Shown in pieces: positions 1-8,625 of a stretch of DNA of 13,758 nucleotides. The notes under the pieces were generated by a model, which saw only the letters and a list, made by a program, of their open reading frames with translations, did no database searches and had not been told where the DNA came from. The first letter of the stretch is position 1, and every line of letters begins with the position of its first letter. The stretch is from Deinococcus rhizophilus (lineage in GTDB: Bacteria > Deinococcota > Deinococci > Deinococcales > Deinococcaceae), in assembly GCF_030271215.1 (NCBI RefSeq), contig NZ_JASNGB010000006.1, forward strand, positions 31,927-45,684. Reading direction: 5' to 3'. A program made the position numbers and the translations under genes.

Positions 1-11
1 AGGCGATGTAA

Positions 12-59
12 GGGGTTGGCGGGCGCTGGGCGGGGGCTGAGGGTGGGTTGGGGGGCGGG
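12..59 (+). other. G-quadruplex-prone G-rich tract
   Basis: G runs of 3-6 bases occur at 12-15, 21-23, 28-30, 32-36, 41-43, 45-47, 50-55 and 57-59, separated by loops of one to five bases, which more than satisfies a four-tract quadruplex pattern. The strand and spacing are read directly from the sequence. Folding in the cell is inference. Confidence 0.6.
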
Positions 60-196
60 TTACATTGGTATGAACGTTTTGTTTCTGAAATTTATGTAAC
101 GCCGTTTTCGGGGGTCGAGCCGCCCGACCTCCCGGTGCATGAGACGCCCAGTGAGACAGCGGTGAGGGAAGCACGGCCAGATGAGAGGCGTGGGGC

Positions 197-257
197 AAGA
201 TCGAATAACTGACGAAGTCGGCTTTCGACATGACGAAGTAAGATCGTAACAAGATCA
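197..257 (+). repeat. Short direct repeats, candidate operator or iteron-like array
   Basis: TGACGAAGT occurs twice (210-218 and 231-239), exactly 21 bp apart, about two helical turns. AAGATC occurs three times (197-202, 240-245, 251-256), the first two copies followed by G. The two repeat types alternate and partly abut. The array lies about 180 bp upstream of the start codon of the HTH/coiled-coil gene, so autoregulation or partition/replication binding are possible roles. Function is inference. Confidence 0.45.
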
Positions 258-438
258 TTTAATGCCCACGAACAGACAAAAGTACGCAGTATGCTGAAGG
301 TCGTTGATCTCCCTTCAAGAGAGAAACTGCAACCACCCCGCATCTGAACGTTCCCACCTCTGCCCATTCAAGCCGCCACCGAAGCCCATCACTCAACGCG
401 ACCTTCCTGCCCAACTCGCTTGTCAAAGGAGCCCCACC

Positions 439-906
439 ATGACCCAGGATTTACCGCCACTGACCCTCGACGTGCTGATGGAAGTGACGGGTAAGAGCCG
501 CCGCAACATGCAGGAAATCGTGCGGCAGTACCTCCTCATCACGGGCGATCAGGCCCAGTACTACAAGCGCCGCAACTTCCTGGAGATGCGTCTCACGGAG
601 CGGCAGCGCGACCTGATTCTCGAGGGAATGCAACTCGCCGACGAACTCCGGATCAGTTACGCGGATGCCTTTCGTCAACTTGCAAGCAACCAGGAGAGCC
701 CTTCCGGTTGGACGATCACGCGAGCGGATTGGACGGCGATGACTGAGGGACTGACCGATCTGCGGACGTATGTGGGCACCCTGGAATCCCGGTTGGACGA
801 GCTGACGAAGCGGGTGGAAGCGCTCGCAACCTCCAACGTTGAGCTGCACTCCAAGCTGGATCGGTTGCAGGAAACGCTGGACAAAGCCCTCAGTCCGATG
901 GAGTAA
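439..906 (+). CDS. Hypothetical protein with N-terminal HTH-like region and C-terminal coiled coil
   Basis: A 155-aa protein that I cannot assign to a named family. The start at 439 is chosen because AAAGGAG lies just upstream (425-431) and because the frame before it (304-438) does not look like protein. Residues about 8-40 (TLDVLMEVTGKSRRNMQEIV) resemble a MerR- or recombination-type helix-turn-helix that reads 'leucine-rich helix, TGKS, Arg-rich helix'. Residues about 105-152 show heptad Leu/Val spacing with alternating charges (LESRLDELTKRVEAL and onward), consistent with a dimerising coiled coil. HTH plus coiled coil is the architecture of plasmid KfrA-like regulators and of some partition accessory proteins, but no sequence match is claimed. 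Direct repeats upstream could be its binding sites. It lies beside the transposon but in the opposite direction; whether it is transposon cargo is unknown because the left transposon end was not found. Confidence 0.7.
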   Translation: MTQDLPPLTLDVLMEVTGKSRRNMQEIVRQYLLITGDQAQYYKRRNFLEMRLTERQRDLILEGMQLADELRISYADAFRQLASNQESPSGWTITRADWTAMTEGLTDLRTYVGTLESRLDELTKRVEALATSNVELHSKLDRLQETLDKALSPME

Positions 907-920
907 GGAGGGGTACAGGT

Positions 921-951
921 GCGGGTGTATCGGGTCGCGCCGGGCACCCGC
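921..951 (+). terminator. Candidate terminator hairpin after the coiled-coil gene
   Basis: GCGGGTG (921-927) pairs with CACCCGC (945-951) across a 17-nt GC-rich loop, starting 14 nt after the stop codon at 906. Only a weak T-rich stretch follows (cttcgcttgtgttg), so it is a plausible but not canonical intrinsic terminator. Confidence 0.4.
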
Positions 952-1162
952 CTTCGCTTGTGTTGCTCCTGGGTTCAGGGGCTTGACGTGACCTCGGGAG
1001 GGTCCAGATAGGGGGTACGGTCGAGGCGTCTGCGCGACCACTGAAGGCGAGATCGGTGGCCGCTTCTCTGGTGCGGTGGTGCCCGGTCGAGCGGCACGAG
1101 AACTGTCCATGAAGGGCTTAACCTAGCGAAGGGCGAGATTTTGTCCAACTCGCCTGTGCCAG

Positions 1163-4108
1163 TTAGACCTTGAGCGGCAACCGCTCGTGCATGTTCAGCG
1201 TGAAGGTGCCGTAGGGATTGATGTGCTGCCACTTCAGCGGCGTCAAGGCCCGCAGATCCACCGGGGTCAACCGGCCCTGCCACTCCGGCTCCGCCAGCAC
1301 CTGCTGCATCATCAGCGTGTTGACATAGACCAGGCTGACCTGGAGCAGATGCAGGCCCAGCATCTGGATTTCCTGCTCCTCGATGCGGTTGCTGGTGAAC
1401 TCGCCGCCCTTGCCATAAAGGATGAAGTCATTGGCGCTGTTCCACGACTCGATCACCTGCAAGCCCTCATGGATTTCGCGGCGCAGGCTCTCCTGGCGCA
1501 GATAGTCGCACAGGAAAGCGGTTTTCACCGCTTTCCCCAACTCAGCCAGCGCCCGGTAGGTCGGGTGCTGCACGTTCTGGCGGGTAAAGCGCCGCAGGAT
1601 GCTCTCGGCGTCCGCCGTCCCCAGCCGCAGGGCGGTGGCGAGCTTGATCATCTCGTCGTACTGCTGCTCGATCAATTCCCACTGGATAGGCCGGGTCAGG
1701 ATCGCTTGCAGGTGGGCGTACTGCTCCGGCTGCCCCTTGTTGGGGCGGTACAGCTTCTGGTGCTTGATGTTCTTCAGGCGGGGCAGAAGCTGAAAGCCGA
1801 GGAGGTGGCAGAACGCGAAGCCCACCTCGCTCTGGCCGTGGGTGTCCACGTAATTTTTGTCCACCTCCATTTCGGTGTCGTGCCGCAGGACGCCCTCGAT
1901 CATGGCGGCCACCTCGCTGCTCGAACAGCTCTTGAGCTGGCTGTAAATGCACACCGAATGCTGCTCGACGTGCCAGTACACCATCACGCCGGGACCGCCG
2001 TAGCGGGCGTGCCACTCGGTCATCAGGTTCTGGTCCCAGGCCCCGAACTTCTTGCTGTCCGAGGCACAGGCGGTGGTGGCCTCGCCCCACAGCGTGGCGT
2101 CCCTGGCCTGAAAGATGGCGTTGCACACGCGGCTGATCGCCTCACGAAGCAGGTCTTTGTGAACGTAGCGACGACGGATGTACTGGAGGTCAGCGAAGCT
2201 GTCCTCCCCGCCCCCGCTGCACATCCGCTTCAGGCCCGCATTGGTGCCGATGCCGTGCAGGCACAGCAGCAACCGGCGCTGGACCACCTCGCGGCTCAGC
2301 ACCTCACGGGCGGCCACCGAATGGAAGGCGTTGGTGAACCCGGTCCGCAGTTCCGTTTCTTTCAGGACATCCAGCAGGTTGGTCATCGGCCAGCGCTGCA
2401 CCAGCGCCGCGGCCAGCCGGGTGATGTTGTGCGGTTCGGGCAGCGCGGAGAGCGGCGAGATCGACAGGCGTCCCTTGCCCTTCCTGGACGTGATCAGCTT
2501 GACCCTGGCGTTGGTGGGAAGATCCGTATTCAGCGCGTCCAGCGCGGCTTCCATGCGGGTGCGAAGCTGAGCGGTGAAGGTCTGGGCCTCACCCGGCTGG
2601 GCCAGGGCCGAGTAGTACTCGGCCCGTTTCTGCTCGAAGTCGCCGGGAAGGTCCTCATCGGGATTGCGGAAACGCCCGGCTCCCTCGACCCAGACCTCCT
2701 TGCATCGAATCTTGTCACGCAGCGTGGTCAGGACGCACATCTCGTAGGTGACGCGGTTGATTTTGCGCCCCTCGACGTCATCGAGGACCAGGGCCTGCCA
2801 GTCGTCCTTCACGACACCGCCCAATGGCACGTCTTCGCTCAGCGGAAAGGTCAAGGTTCGGCGGTCCCGGTATTTCGCCAGCAGCTCCAGCGCCCGCATG
2901 ATGGGCCGGTGGCGGTCGTTGTTGCAGCGGAAGGTCAGGGTGCCCAGCAGCAATGAGATCGCCCGGCGGTAGTGGTGACCGTAGGAGTTTCGGGTGACCA
3001 GGCGCACCTGGCGGTCATAGCTGCCTTCGGCTTCCATCTCGCGGATCAGGTCATCGAGAACCGGCTCCGGCACCACCGGATAGATCACCTCCCGTACGGC
3101 TCCTTCCGGCTGAGCGCGGGCGGCCTTCGCCAGCTTGAACAGCAGCGCGCTCTTGCCCCTGACCCGCCGCAGTTGCCGCAGCAACTCCGCCTCCACCTTG
3201 CTCTCGGCGTGGGTGCCGATGTGGTGGGCCACCCGGATGAGCAGCTCCACCAGGTCATCGGTCACCTCGGTCTGCCGTTGCCAGCACAGCGCGGCCAGCA
3301 GGACATGGCGCAAGGGGGCGGAATGGCGGCGCAATTCGCGGGGCGGTTCGCTGGCCGCCCGGCGACGGTACTGCCCGACGACTCTGGGCGGAACGCCAGT
3401 GAAAACCTCGGAAGTCAGCCCCAGGGCGCGCAATTCGTCGAGCTTGGCGAGTTCTTCGAGGACGGTGTCCACCTTGACTCGCCCGGCGGTGTCCTTGAGC
3501 GCGGCCAGCGTGGAGCGGATGACCAGGAGGGGTTGCAGGTCATCCGCCGCCGCGTCGGTGCTGATCAAAGCGTCCAGGGCCTGGCAGGATTGGGGATTGA
3601 GGTGAGCCTGAACGCCTTGCAACCAGCGGGTCTCCTGGTCGTTTACAGCGGCGCGCAGGCACCGTCGCAGGCGGTCCGCCGTGGGCGGAACGAGACGTTG
3701 CCCCCGCAAGAAATCCCGCCCCTGCTGTTTCAAGACCTCCGAGTCGGGATTGAGATCGGCGACCAGAGGCATGAGATGAGCGATCAATGCGGCTTCATCC
3801 AGCGCCCGAAAGGCCCGGAAGCCACAGAAGTGCGCCACCTGATCGCGGTAACGCCGAGCGGTTCGGGTGGACCAGTCCACCTCGGCCCAGCATGCCGGGG
3901 AGACTGCAAGCTGCTGGGCCAGGAAATCGACGACCACACCAGGCACCCCCTGGGGATGGTCCAGAAACTCGCCCTGGACCTGAAAGGTCTTGAGCAGCGC
4001 GGCCAGGCTCAGGGAGGCCGCCTCGCCCTTGAAGCCCAGGAACGCCCGTTCTGGAGGGGTCAGGGTGAACTGACCGGCCAGCTCTTCAGGGGACCAGTCG
4101 TGTTTCAC
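1163..4108 (-). CDS. tnpA: Tn3-family transposase TnpA
   Basis: Catalyses replicative, cointegrate-forming transposition by cutting and joining at the 38-bp terminal repeats. The 981-aa length matches the family (about 950-1000 aa), so it looks intact. The DDE triad fits by motif and spacing: D684 in ASDSKKFG, D755 in YVDTHGQS, and E887 in the helix [10 protein letters not shown], followed by GKGGEFTSN and EEQE. The C-terminal half carries the family blocks [32 protein letters not shown] and a final NPYGTF stretch. The N-terminal DUF4158-like DNA-binding half is less conserved. I choose GTG at 4108, 7 nt past the resolvase stop; the open frame continues up to 4261 inside tnpR in another frame, but the family N-terminus begins near [13 protein letters not shown]. 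It is probably cotranscribed with tnpR. The ligation pattern and the motifs around E887 most resemble the Tn4430-like branch; the branch is from memory, not an alignment. Confidence 0.95.
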   Translation of the reverse strand: MKHDWSPEELAGQFTLTPPERAFLGFKGEAASLSLAALLKTFQVQGEFLDHPQGVPGVVVDFLAQQLAVSPACWAEVDWSTRTARRYRDQVAHFCGFRAFRALDEAALIAHLMPLVADLNPDSEVLKQQGRDFLRGQRLVPPTADRLRRCLRAAVNDQETRWLQGVQAHLNPQSCQALDALISTDAAADDLQPLLVIRSTLAALKDTAGRVKVDTVLEELAKLDELRALGLTSEVFTGVPPRVVGQYRRRAASEPPRELRRHSAPLRHVLLAALCWQRQTEVTDDLVELLIRVAHHIGTHAESKVEAELLRQLRRVRGKSALLFKLAKAARAQPEGAVREVIYPVVPEPVLDDLIREMEAEGSYDRQVRLVTRNSYGHHYRRAISLLLGTLTFRCNNDRHRPIMRALELLAKYRDRRTLTFPLSEDVPLGGVVKDDWQALVLDDVEGRKINRVTYEMCVLTTLRDKIRCKEVWVEGAGRFRNPDEDLPGDFEQKRAEYYSALAQPGEAQTFTAQLRTRMEAALDALNTDLPTNARVKLITSRKGKGRLSISPLSALPEPHNITRLAAALVQRWPMTNLLDVLKETELRTGFTNAFHSVAAREVLSREVVQRRLLLCLHGIGTNAGLKRMCSGGGEDSFADLQYIRRRYVHKDLLREAISRVCNAIFQARDATLWGEATTACASDSKKFGAWDQNLMTEWHARYGGPGVMVYWHVEQHSVCIYSQLKSCSSSEVAAMIEGVLRHDTEMEVDKNYVDTHGQSEVGFAFCHLLGFQLLPRLKNIKHQKLYRPNKGQPEQYAHLQAILTRPIQWELIEQQYDEMIKLATALRLGTADAESILRRFTRQNVQHPTYRALAELGKAVKTAFLCDYLRQESLRREIHEGLQVIESWNSANDFILYGKGGEFTSNRIEEQEIQMLGLHLLQVSLVYVNTLMMQQVLAEPEWQGRLTPVDLRALTPLKWQHINPYGTFTLNMHERLPLKV

Positions 4109-4115
4109 GCGCCAG

Positions 4116-4667
4116 CTAACGCTGAAGCAGCCGGGTGATGGTGCTGGGATGCACGCCGAACAGCCGGGCGCACTGCGCCGCTGTCCGCCGCCCAGACTGT
4201 ACCGACTCGCGGATGTCCTGCTCCTGATGGGGCAAGAGCTTGCGTTTGCGGCCTCCGACACGCCCTTCCAGCCGTGCCTGCTCCAGGCCCGCTTTGGTTC
4301 GCTCCCGGATCATGGCGCGCTCGAACTCTGCAAAAGCTCCCACCATCTGCATCATCATTCGCCCCGCTGGGGTGGTGGTGTCGATGGCTTCGGTCAGACT
4401 GCGAAAGCCCACCCCGCGCTCCCCCAGCAACTCCATCAGGTGCAGCAGGTCCTTGAGGCTGCGGCTGAGCCGGTCCAGTTTCCAGACGATGACCACATCC
4501 CCTTCCCGGAGCTGGTCAAGCATCTTGTGGAGTTCGGGCCGGTCCCAGCGGCCCCCCGAAGCGTGTTCGGTGAACACGCGCTCTACCCCGGCGTCTTTGA
4601 GGGCGCGGAGTTGAGCGGCGGTGTCTTGATCCTGAGCTTTACTGACGCGGGCGTAGCCGATCTGCAT
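4116..4667 (-). CDS. tnpR: Serine resolvase/invertase-family site-specific recombinase TnpR
   Basis: Resolves the cointegrate made by the transposase through recombination at res. The 183-aa length is typical of small serine resolvases. The N-terminal catalytic domain begins with MQIGYARVS, giving nucleophile Ser9 and Arg7. The conserved [10 protein letters not shown] block (residues 61-70) carries the active-site arginines, and the E-helix contains [14 protein letters not shown] (residues 111-124). Residues about 161-183 form a C-terminal helix-turn-helix ([20 protein letters not shown]). The start at 4667 is preferred over the upstream ATG at 4700 because AGGAGG (minus strand, 4672-4677) lies 4 nt before it and because the family starts at this point. 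The stop is 7 nt before the tnpA start, so the two genes are likely one transcript. As in other Tn3-family elements, TnpR probably also represses from the res region upstream. Confidence 0.95.
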   Translation of the reverse strand: MQIGYARVSKAQDQDTAAQLRALKDAGVERVFTEHASGGRWDRPELHKMLDQLREGDVVIVWKLDRLSRSLKDLLHLMELLGERGVGFRSLTEAIDTTTPAGRMMMQMVGAFAEFERAMIRERTKAGLEQARLEGRVGGRKRKLLPHQEQDIRESVQSGRRTAAQCARLFGVHPSTITRLLQR

Positions 4668-4679
4668 GGGGCCTCCTGG

Positions 4680-4791
4680 CTTGCGAAAACAGGTTGCCAA
4701 TTTGGATCATTGTGCAACACGGTTTCGCAAGGTGGGAAGTGGCTTCCCATCGGGTGGTTCAAACCATTGCACCAACGACCGTTTCCGCAAG
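4680..4791. promoter_or_regulatory. Putative res site and tnpR/tnpA control region
   Basis: This 112-bp stretch lies between tnpR and the terminal repeat, where Tn3-family res sites sit and with about the usual length. CTTGCGAAA (4680-4688) and TTTCGCAAG (4723-4731) are perfect 9-bp inverted arms. TTGC (4694-4697) and GCAA (4714-4717) are symmetric about the same centre (4705.5). A further near-copy of the right arm, GTTTCCGCAAG, occurs at 4781-4791. These can be subsite half-sites for resolvase dimers. The tnpR promoter should lie here, but I see no clear -35/-10 pair. Confidence 0.6.
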
Positions 4792-6014
<1,223 letters not shown>

Positions 6015-6091
6015 CAACGCCTTATATTGCATGTTGCCCCAGGCCCGAGTTCACCGTGCCCGACGCCGTTCCCCAGACCGAGGAGGCCTCC

Positions 6092-6283
6092 GTGACACAG
6101 CACGACGCTGACGACATTCCCACCACCCCTGACCCGACCATGCAGCCCAGCGACGAGTGGCAGGTGCCCGACAGTGCCACGGTGGCCCATGACAAGGCCA
6201 CTGCGATCAGGCAGCACAAGCACGACAACGAGCTGGAAGAGGCCCGCAACACCCGCAGGGAACCCAACCCGCTCGACATTTAG
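6092..6283 (+). CDS. Small acidic hypothetical protein
   Basis: A 63-aa protein starting at GTG 6092, chosen because AGGAGG (6081-6086) sits 5 nt upstream. The frame is open back to 6011, but that part lacks an RBS and protein-like content. It is rich in Asp, Glu, Thr, His and Pro (for example TQHDADDIPTTPDPT), with a predicted helix near residues 35-55 (HDKATAIRQHKHDNELEEAR). There are no membrane segments and no recognised domain. It follows trpS by 77 nt on the same strand and may share its transcript. Function unknown. Confidence 0.65.
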   Translation: MTQHDADDIPTTPDPTMQPSDEWQVPDSATVAHDKATAIRQHKHDNELEEARNTRREPNPLDI

Positions 6284-6458
6284 GCGGACTCATACCGGGT
6301 GTGCCGCGAAAACAGACGCTCCAGCGGGCGACTTTACTTCCTGAACAGCATCTTGAGACCGACCACTGGTGTAAGGAATGCAGGCCCTGAAGGGCGTGCT
6401 GAAGATGGCAGAACCGTGGACTGGCGTTGATGTTCTGAACTCTGACCGCCTTGCCGCA
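6284..6458. other. Intergenic stretch with no recognised feature
   Basis: No frame on either strand looks protein-coding, and I see no strong hairpin. It lies between two convergent small genes. Confidence 0.5.
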
Positions 6459-6716
6459 TCACCACCACGGGTTGAGCGGACGCACCATATACTCGTAGGT
6501 CCCCTCATGCCCACCTTCGCCCGTGCCGCGCTCCGCCAGGTACTGGAGGCCCGTTTCATCATCGACGATCTGATACTGGGCCTGCTGATCAGATGAGCTG
6601 CCGTGAGGGGCAATTCTGACGCTGGCCCCCACCACAAGCGTCGGGCATTCGGAGGCCAGGACCGTCCCTTGCCCTACCTCCCCACCGTCTTGAATCCTGA
6701 CAAGTACAAAATTCAT
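6459..6716 (-). CDS. Hypothetical protein, possibly leaderless
   Basis: An 85-aa soluble protein starting [19 protein letters not shown] and ending [11 protein letters not shown]. The central block [17 protein letters not shown] resembles the 'VDKETGVxYL' block of DUF6440-type small proteins, but this is a weak resemblance only. No Shine-Dalgarno is within range (a GGGAGAG lies 14 nt upstream), while TATCGT (minus strand, 6722-6727) lies 5 nt before the ATG, fitting a leaderless transcript. Its reading is more protein-like than the overlapping plus-strand frame. No partner gene is adjacent on the same strand. Confidence 0.55.
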   Translation of the reverse strand: MNFVLVRIQDGGEVGQGTVLASECPTLVVGASVRIAPHGSSSDQQAQYQIVDDETGLQYLAERGTGEGGHEGTYEYMVRPLNPWW

Positions 6717-6718
6717 AG

Positions 6719-6856
6719 AACACGATACTGCTCTCCCGCCGCAACTTCAGGTCAGCACTACTCAACCAGATCAGCGCGACGATCAGCGCCCTGGACCAGA
6801 TGGACGCTCTGGCTCAGAACCTGGCTTCCCTCGTCACCCGGCACTCGCATATCTAA
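6719..6856 (+). pseudogene. Possible 3' fragment of a decayed gene
   Basis: From just after an in-frame TAG (6716-6718), the frame reads a helical Leu/Gln/Ser-rich peptide that includes [20 protein letters not shown] and ends at TAA 6854. Third codon positions are strongly G/C, as in the real genes of this window. No ATG, GTG or TTG precedes the bulk of it, so it looks like a gene end that has lost its 5' part. Its 5' edge overlaps the promoter of the divergent gene. Confidence 0.25.
6722..6727 (-). promoter_or_regulatory. Candidate -10 box for a leaderless transcript
   Basis: TATCGT on the minus strand ends 5 nt before the ATG at 6716. This matches the TANNNT -10 spacing of leaderless Deinococcus genes. 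No good -35 box was identified. Confidence 0.35.
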
Positions 6857-6860
6857 GACG

Positions 6861-6866
6861 TACACT
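6861..6866 (+). promoter_or_regulatory. Candidate -10 box of the Rieske gene, leaderless
   Basis: TACACT ends 7 nt before the ATG at 6874, and no Shine-Dalgarno sequence lies between. TANNNT at this distance implies a transcript starting at or near the A of the start codon. Confidence 0.5.
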
Positions 6867-6873
6867 GCCCGAC

Positions 6874-7179
6874 ATGCGCGTTCTCGTCGGTCCAGTGACG
6901 GAGTTCCCCGAAGGGAGCCAGACAGCGGTCGAGGTGGACGGCAAGAGCGTCGTAGTGGTGAACGACCAGGGGCAGTTCTACGCCCTGCGCAACAACTGCA
7001 CCCACCAGGATTACCCGTTGCTGGGTGGGGCGGTGAGCCTGGGACGCATCAAGTGCGAGAAACACGGCTCGCAGTTCGAGCTGACCACCGGCAAGGCGAG
7101 GGTGCTGCCCGCCGTGAAGCCCGTCGCGGTGTACCGCACCAGCATAGACGCGGGCGTTCTGTACGTCTTACCGCTCTGA
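6874..7179 (+). CDS. Stand-alone Rieske [2Fe-2S] ferredoxin-type protein
   Basis: A 101-aa single-domain electron carrier. The cluster motifs are CTH (C42, H44) in [13 protein letters not shown] and CEKH (C61, H64) in [11 protein letters not shown], the classic CxH...CxxH ligands, so the 2Fe-2S site is complete. There is no signal peptide or membrane anchor, so it is cytoplasmic and resembles the NirD/BphF-like small ferredoxins of dioxygenase and nitrite reductase systems. Both partner enzymes are absent here; its redox partner must be elsewhere. It starts at ATG 6874 without a Shine-Dalgarno, with a -10 box 7 nt upstream. It converges on the gene ending at 7258. Confidence 0.9.
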   Translation: MRVLVGPVTEFPEGSQTAVEVDGKSVVVVNDQGQFYALRNNCTHQDYPLLGGAVSLGRIKCEKHGSQFELTTGKARVLPAVKPVAVYRTSIDAGVLYVLPL

Positions 7180-7180
7180 A

Positions 7181-7222
7181 GTGGCCTGCCCCGTGGGGGC
7201 AAAAGCCTCGTGGTCAGGCCAC
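7181..7222. terminator. Bidirectional hairpin between convergent genes
   Basis: GTGGCCTG (7181-7188) pairs perfectly with CAGGCCAC (7215-7222). Inside, CCCC (7189-7192) and GGGG (7195-7198) can form a smaller hairpin. It begins 1 nt after the Rieske stop and precedes the stop of the convergent gene at 7258. No T-run follows. Confidence 0.55.
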
Positions 7223-7257
7223 CCGTTCAGGGGTCCGGTCCTCGGGTCGCTTCCCCT

Positions 7258-7542
7258 TCACTGCGGGCGGCGGCGCTCGGCCCACTCGCGTTCGGCCTGC
7301 TCCTCCATCTTCTCCAGCCGCTCGTAGTAGTCGGGAAACTCCTTCATGTGGGCCAGCGCGATCTTGCCGGTCAGGACCGGATCGTCGTGGGTCACGTCCG
7401 TCTGGGGATCATGCCCGCCATGTTCAAATTCCACGTCCATGCCCAGCCGGAACTGCTCCAGATCGAACTGCGTCCAGTCCACGCCGATCTGATCACCGAC
7501 CCGCCTGGCTTCTTCCGAGGTCGTGCGTTGCTTTTCGCTCAT
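7258..7542 (-). CDS. DUF5661-like hypothetical protein
   Basis: A 94-aa soluble protein. The block HDPQTDVTHDDPVLTGKIAL followed by AHMKEFPDYYERLEKMEE is the typical core of the DUF5661 family of unknown function (recognised from memory; no search was run). An acidic, His-containing centre (EFEHGGHDPQTD) and a charged C-terminal helix are visible. The start at 7542 is well supported: AGGAGG (minus strand, 7549-7554) lies 6 nt upstream. It lies 93 nt downstream of the cupin gene on the same strand and may be cotranscribed with it. Confidence 0.75.
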   Translation of the reverse strand: MSEKQRTTSEEARRVGDQIGVDWTQFDLEQFRLGMDVEFEHGGHDPQTDVTHDDPVLTGKIALAHMKEFPDYYERLEKMEEQAEREWAERRRPQ

Positions 7543-7635
7543 CGCGGTCCTCCTGCTATCAAGGGGGTGATGTCCGCTCCGCTGCTGAGGCGTCCGTTGC
7601 CGGGGGCGCAGGACATCCAGGAAGTCATTCCGCCG

Positions 7636-8073
7636 TTAACCCTGGCTGGAGGACTGCTGAGCGTCCACCCGACGCTCACTCTGGAGGCCGAGAGGATCGG
7701 TGTGGGTGACGGGCACGGCGATGGTGATCAGAATGGCGCTGTCCTCAAGTGCCATCACCTCGTGGGGGACGCGGGCGGGCAGCGTGACCAGTTCGTGCGG
7801 GCCAAGTTCGAGCCGTTCGCCCTGGGAGGTGAAGGCGACGCGGCCATCCAGGGCCAGGACGCTGATGGGGCCAGGAGCCGTGTGGTCCGGCAAGCCCGAT
7901 CCCGCCTTCAGGGCCACCAGCAGGAGCGTGAAGCCTGGGTCGCGCACCAACGTGAGCGCGTCACGTCCGTGCTCACGCAGGGGCGCTTCGCTGCGGAGGC
8001 GGGCGAGTTGACCCGCGAGGTCATAGCGGTTGAGGGCGATGGGCTGCGGTCGATCCGGGCGTCCTTCAGACAT
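7636..8073 (-). CDS. Cupin-fold protein
   Basis: A 145-aa protein with a single small beta-barrel. Cupin motif 1 covers about residues 58-77 (AGSGLPDHTAPGPISVLALD) and motif 2 about residues 92-110 (PHELVTLPARVPHEVMAL). Of the usual metal ligands only H64 and H104 are evident; the second His and the Glu of motif 1 are replaced, so it may bind metal weakly or serve a non-catalytic role. The start at 8073 has GGGGAGG about 5 nt upstream. The C-terminal 20 residues are Ser/Gln-rich and disordered. It probably heads a two-gene transcript with the DUF5661-like gene. Substrate unknown. Confidence 0.8.
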   Translation of the reverse strand: MSEGRPDRPQPIALNRYDLAGQLARLRSEAPLREHGRDALTLVRDPGFTLLLVALKAGSGLPDHTAPGPISVLALDGRVAFTSQGERLELGPHELVTLPARVPHEVMALEDSAILITIAVPVTHTDPLGLQSERRVDAQQSSSQG

Positions 8074-8625
8074 AACGGCCTCCCCGGCTTCACCGTACCT
8101 GATGGCGGGCGGTTTCCCCTTGGCCGGGCCTCTACCAAGTCCTCAATCCGTCTCCTGAACCCCAACCTACCCGCTGCACCCCCGTTCATCCCTGGTGAGG
8201 CAAGTCGTCGTGAGAGGCAGCGACTCAGGGAGAGCCTTTACCCGCGCCACTCCTGGCGACCCCTGATTCGGGGCGAAATCGACCCTTCCCCAGGGTAGAG
8301 TTCGGCGCTCGCGGCCTGACGACTCACCTGGTTCCACCACCTGCGCAAAGTGCCCATCACCGAACCCCAGTGCCAGCCGTTCGCTGATGGCCGGATCATC
8401 CTCCATGCTCATCACGGTTGAGGAGGGCAGCGGGGATGATTCGGCTATGTCCACGCAAAGCGTCCTGAATGACACGTCCACCCTTCACCCGGACACCATG
8501 AATCCCACTTCACGCTTTCCACGCCACGTCACTTAGCCGTGGGAGGAAACTAAGTGAGCGTACCGGAAGTTTAGACCCCGCTTTCTTTTTTGGCGTGCGG
8601 CCAACTGGTAACAAAGGAATATGAG
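8074..8625. other. Long intergenic region between the cupin gene and dps
   Basis: The divergent promoters of the cupin gene and dps should lie here. A minus-strand frame (8167-8412) has a stretch that reads like protein, MEDDPAISERLALGFGDGHF, with G/C-rich third positions, but no RBS and no protein-like continuation; it may be a decayed fragment. An inverted repeat at 8529-8557 lies about 70 nt upstream of dps and is listed separately. Nothing else was recognised. Confidence 0.5.
8529..8557. promoter_or_regulatory. Inverted repeat upstream of dps, candidate operator
   Basis: TCACTTAG (8529-8536) and CTAAGTGA (8550-8557) are perfect 8-bp inverted arms around a 13-bp purine-rich spacer. The site ends 68 nt before the dps start codon. 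The length and symmetry suit a dimeric regulator; an RNA hairpin is the alternative. It does not match the Deinococcus radiation/desiccation motif consensus. Confidence 0.45.

Larger units (their letters stand above)
1..438. other. Intergenic region upstream of the coiled-coil gene, G-rich tract and direct repeats
   Basis: No convincing gene lies here; the minus-strand reading frame across it has no recognisable protein content. Positions 12-59 hold eight runs of three or more G on the plus strand. An ATGTAA at 6-11 and a TTACAT at 60-65 flank this tract, and a further ATGTAA lies at 94-99. Positions 61-100 are AT-rich compared with the rest. Short direct repeats follow at 197-257 and are listed separately. 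The remainder (258-438) is leader-like sequence before the start at 439. Confidence 0.6.

Noticed and set aside
1011..1048. GGGGG-containing candidate for the left Tn3 repeat
   Set aside because: By eye it matches the 38-bp right repeat at only about 11 positions beyond chance, and does not end in TAAG; the flanking 5 bases do not match TGTCA.
1078..1114. Second candidate left repeat ending CTGTCCATGAAG
   Set aside because: 17 of 37 positions match the right repeat, which is weak in GC-rich DNA, and the first bases are GGTG rather than GGGG.
1187..4138. Two very long plus-strand open frames (589 and 388 codons)
   Set aside because: They lie antisense to the clear transposase, in a GC-rich region where codon bias keeps the opposite strand open; the translations have no recognisable motifs and are His/Leu/Gln/Gly-biased.
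6603..7709. 368-codon plus-strand frame
   Set aside because: It crosses the Rieske gene in another frame and runs antisense to the DUF5661-like and cupin genes; Arg/Ser/Pro-rich shadow translation.
7210..8298. 362-codon plus-strand frame
   Set aside because: Antisense to two genes that have strong ribosome binding sites and recognisable domains.
8167..8481. 104-codon minus-strand frame before dps
   Set aside because: Only a short piece looks coding; there is no RBS and no family resemblance, so it is mentioned only as a possible decayed fragment.
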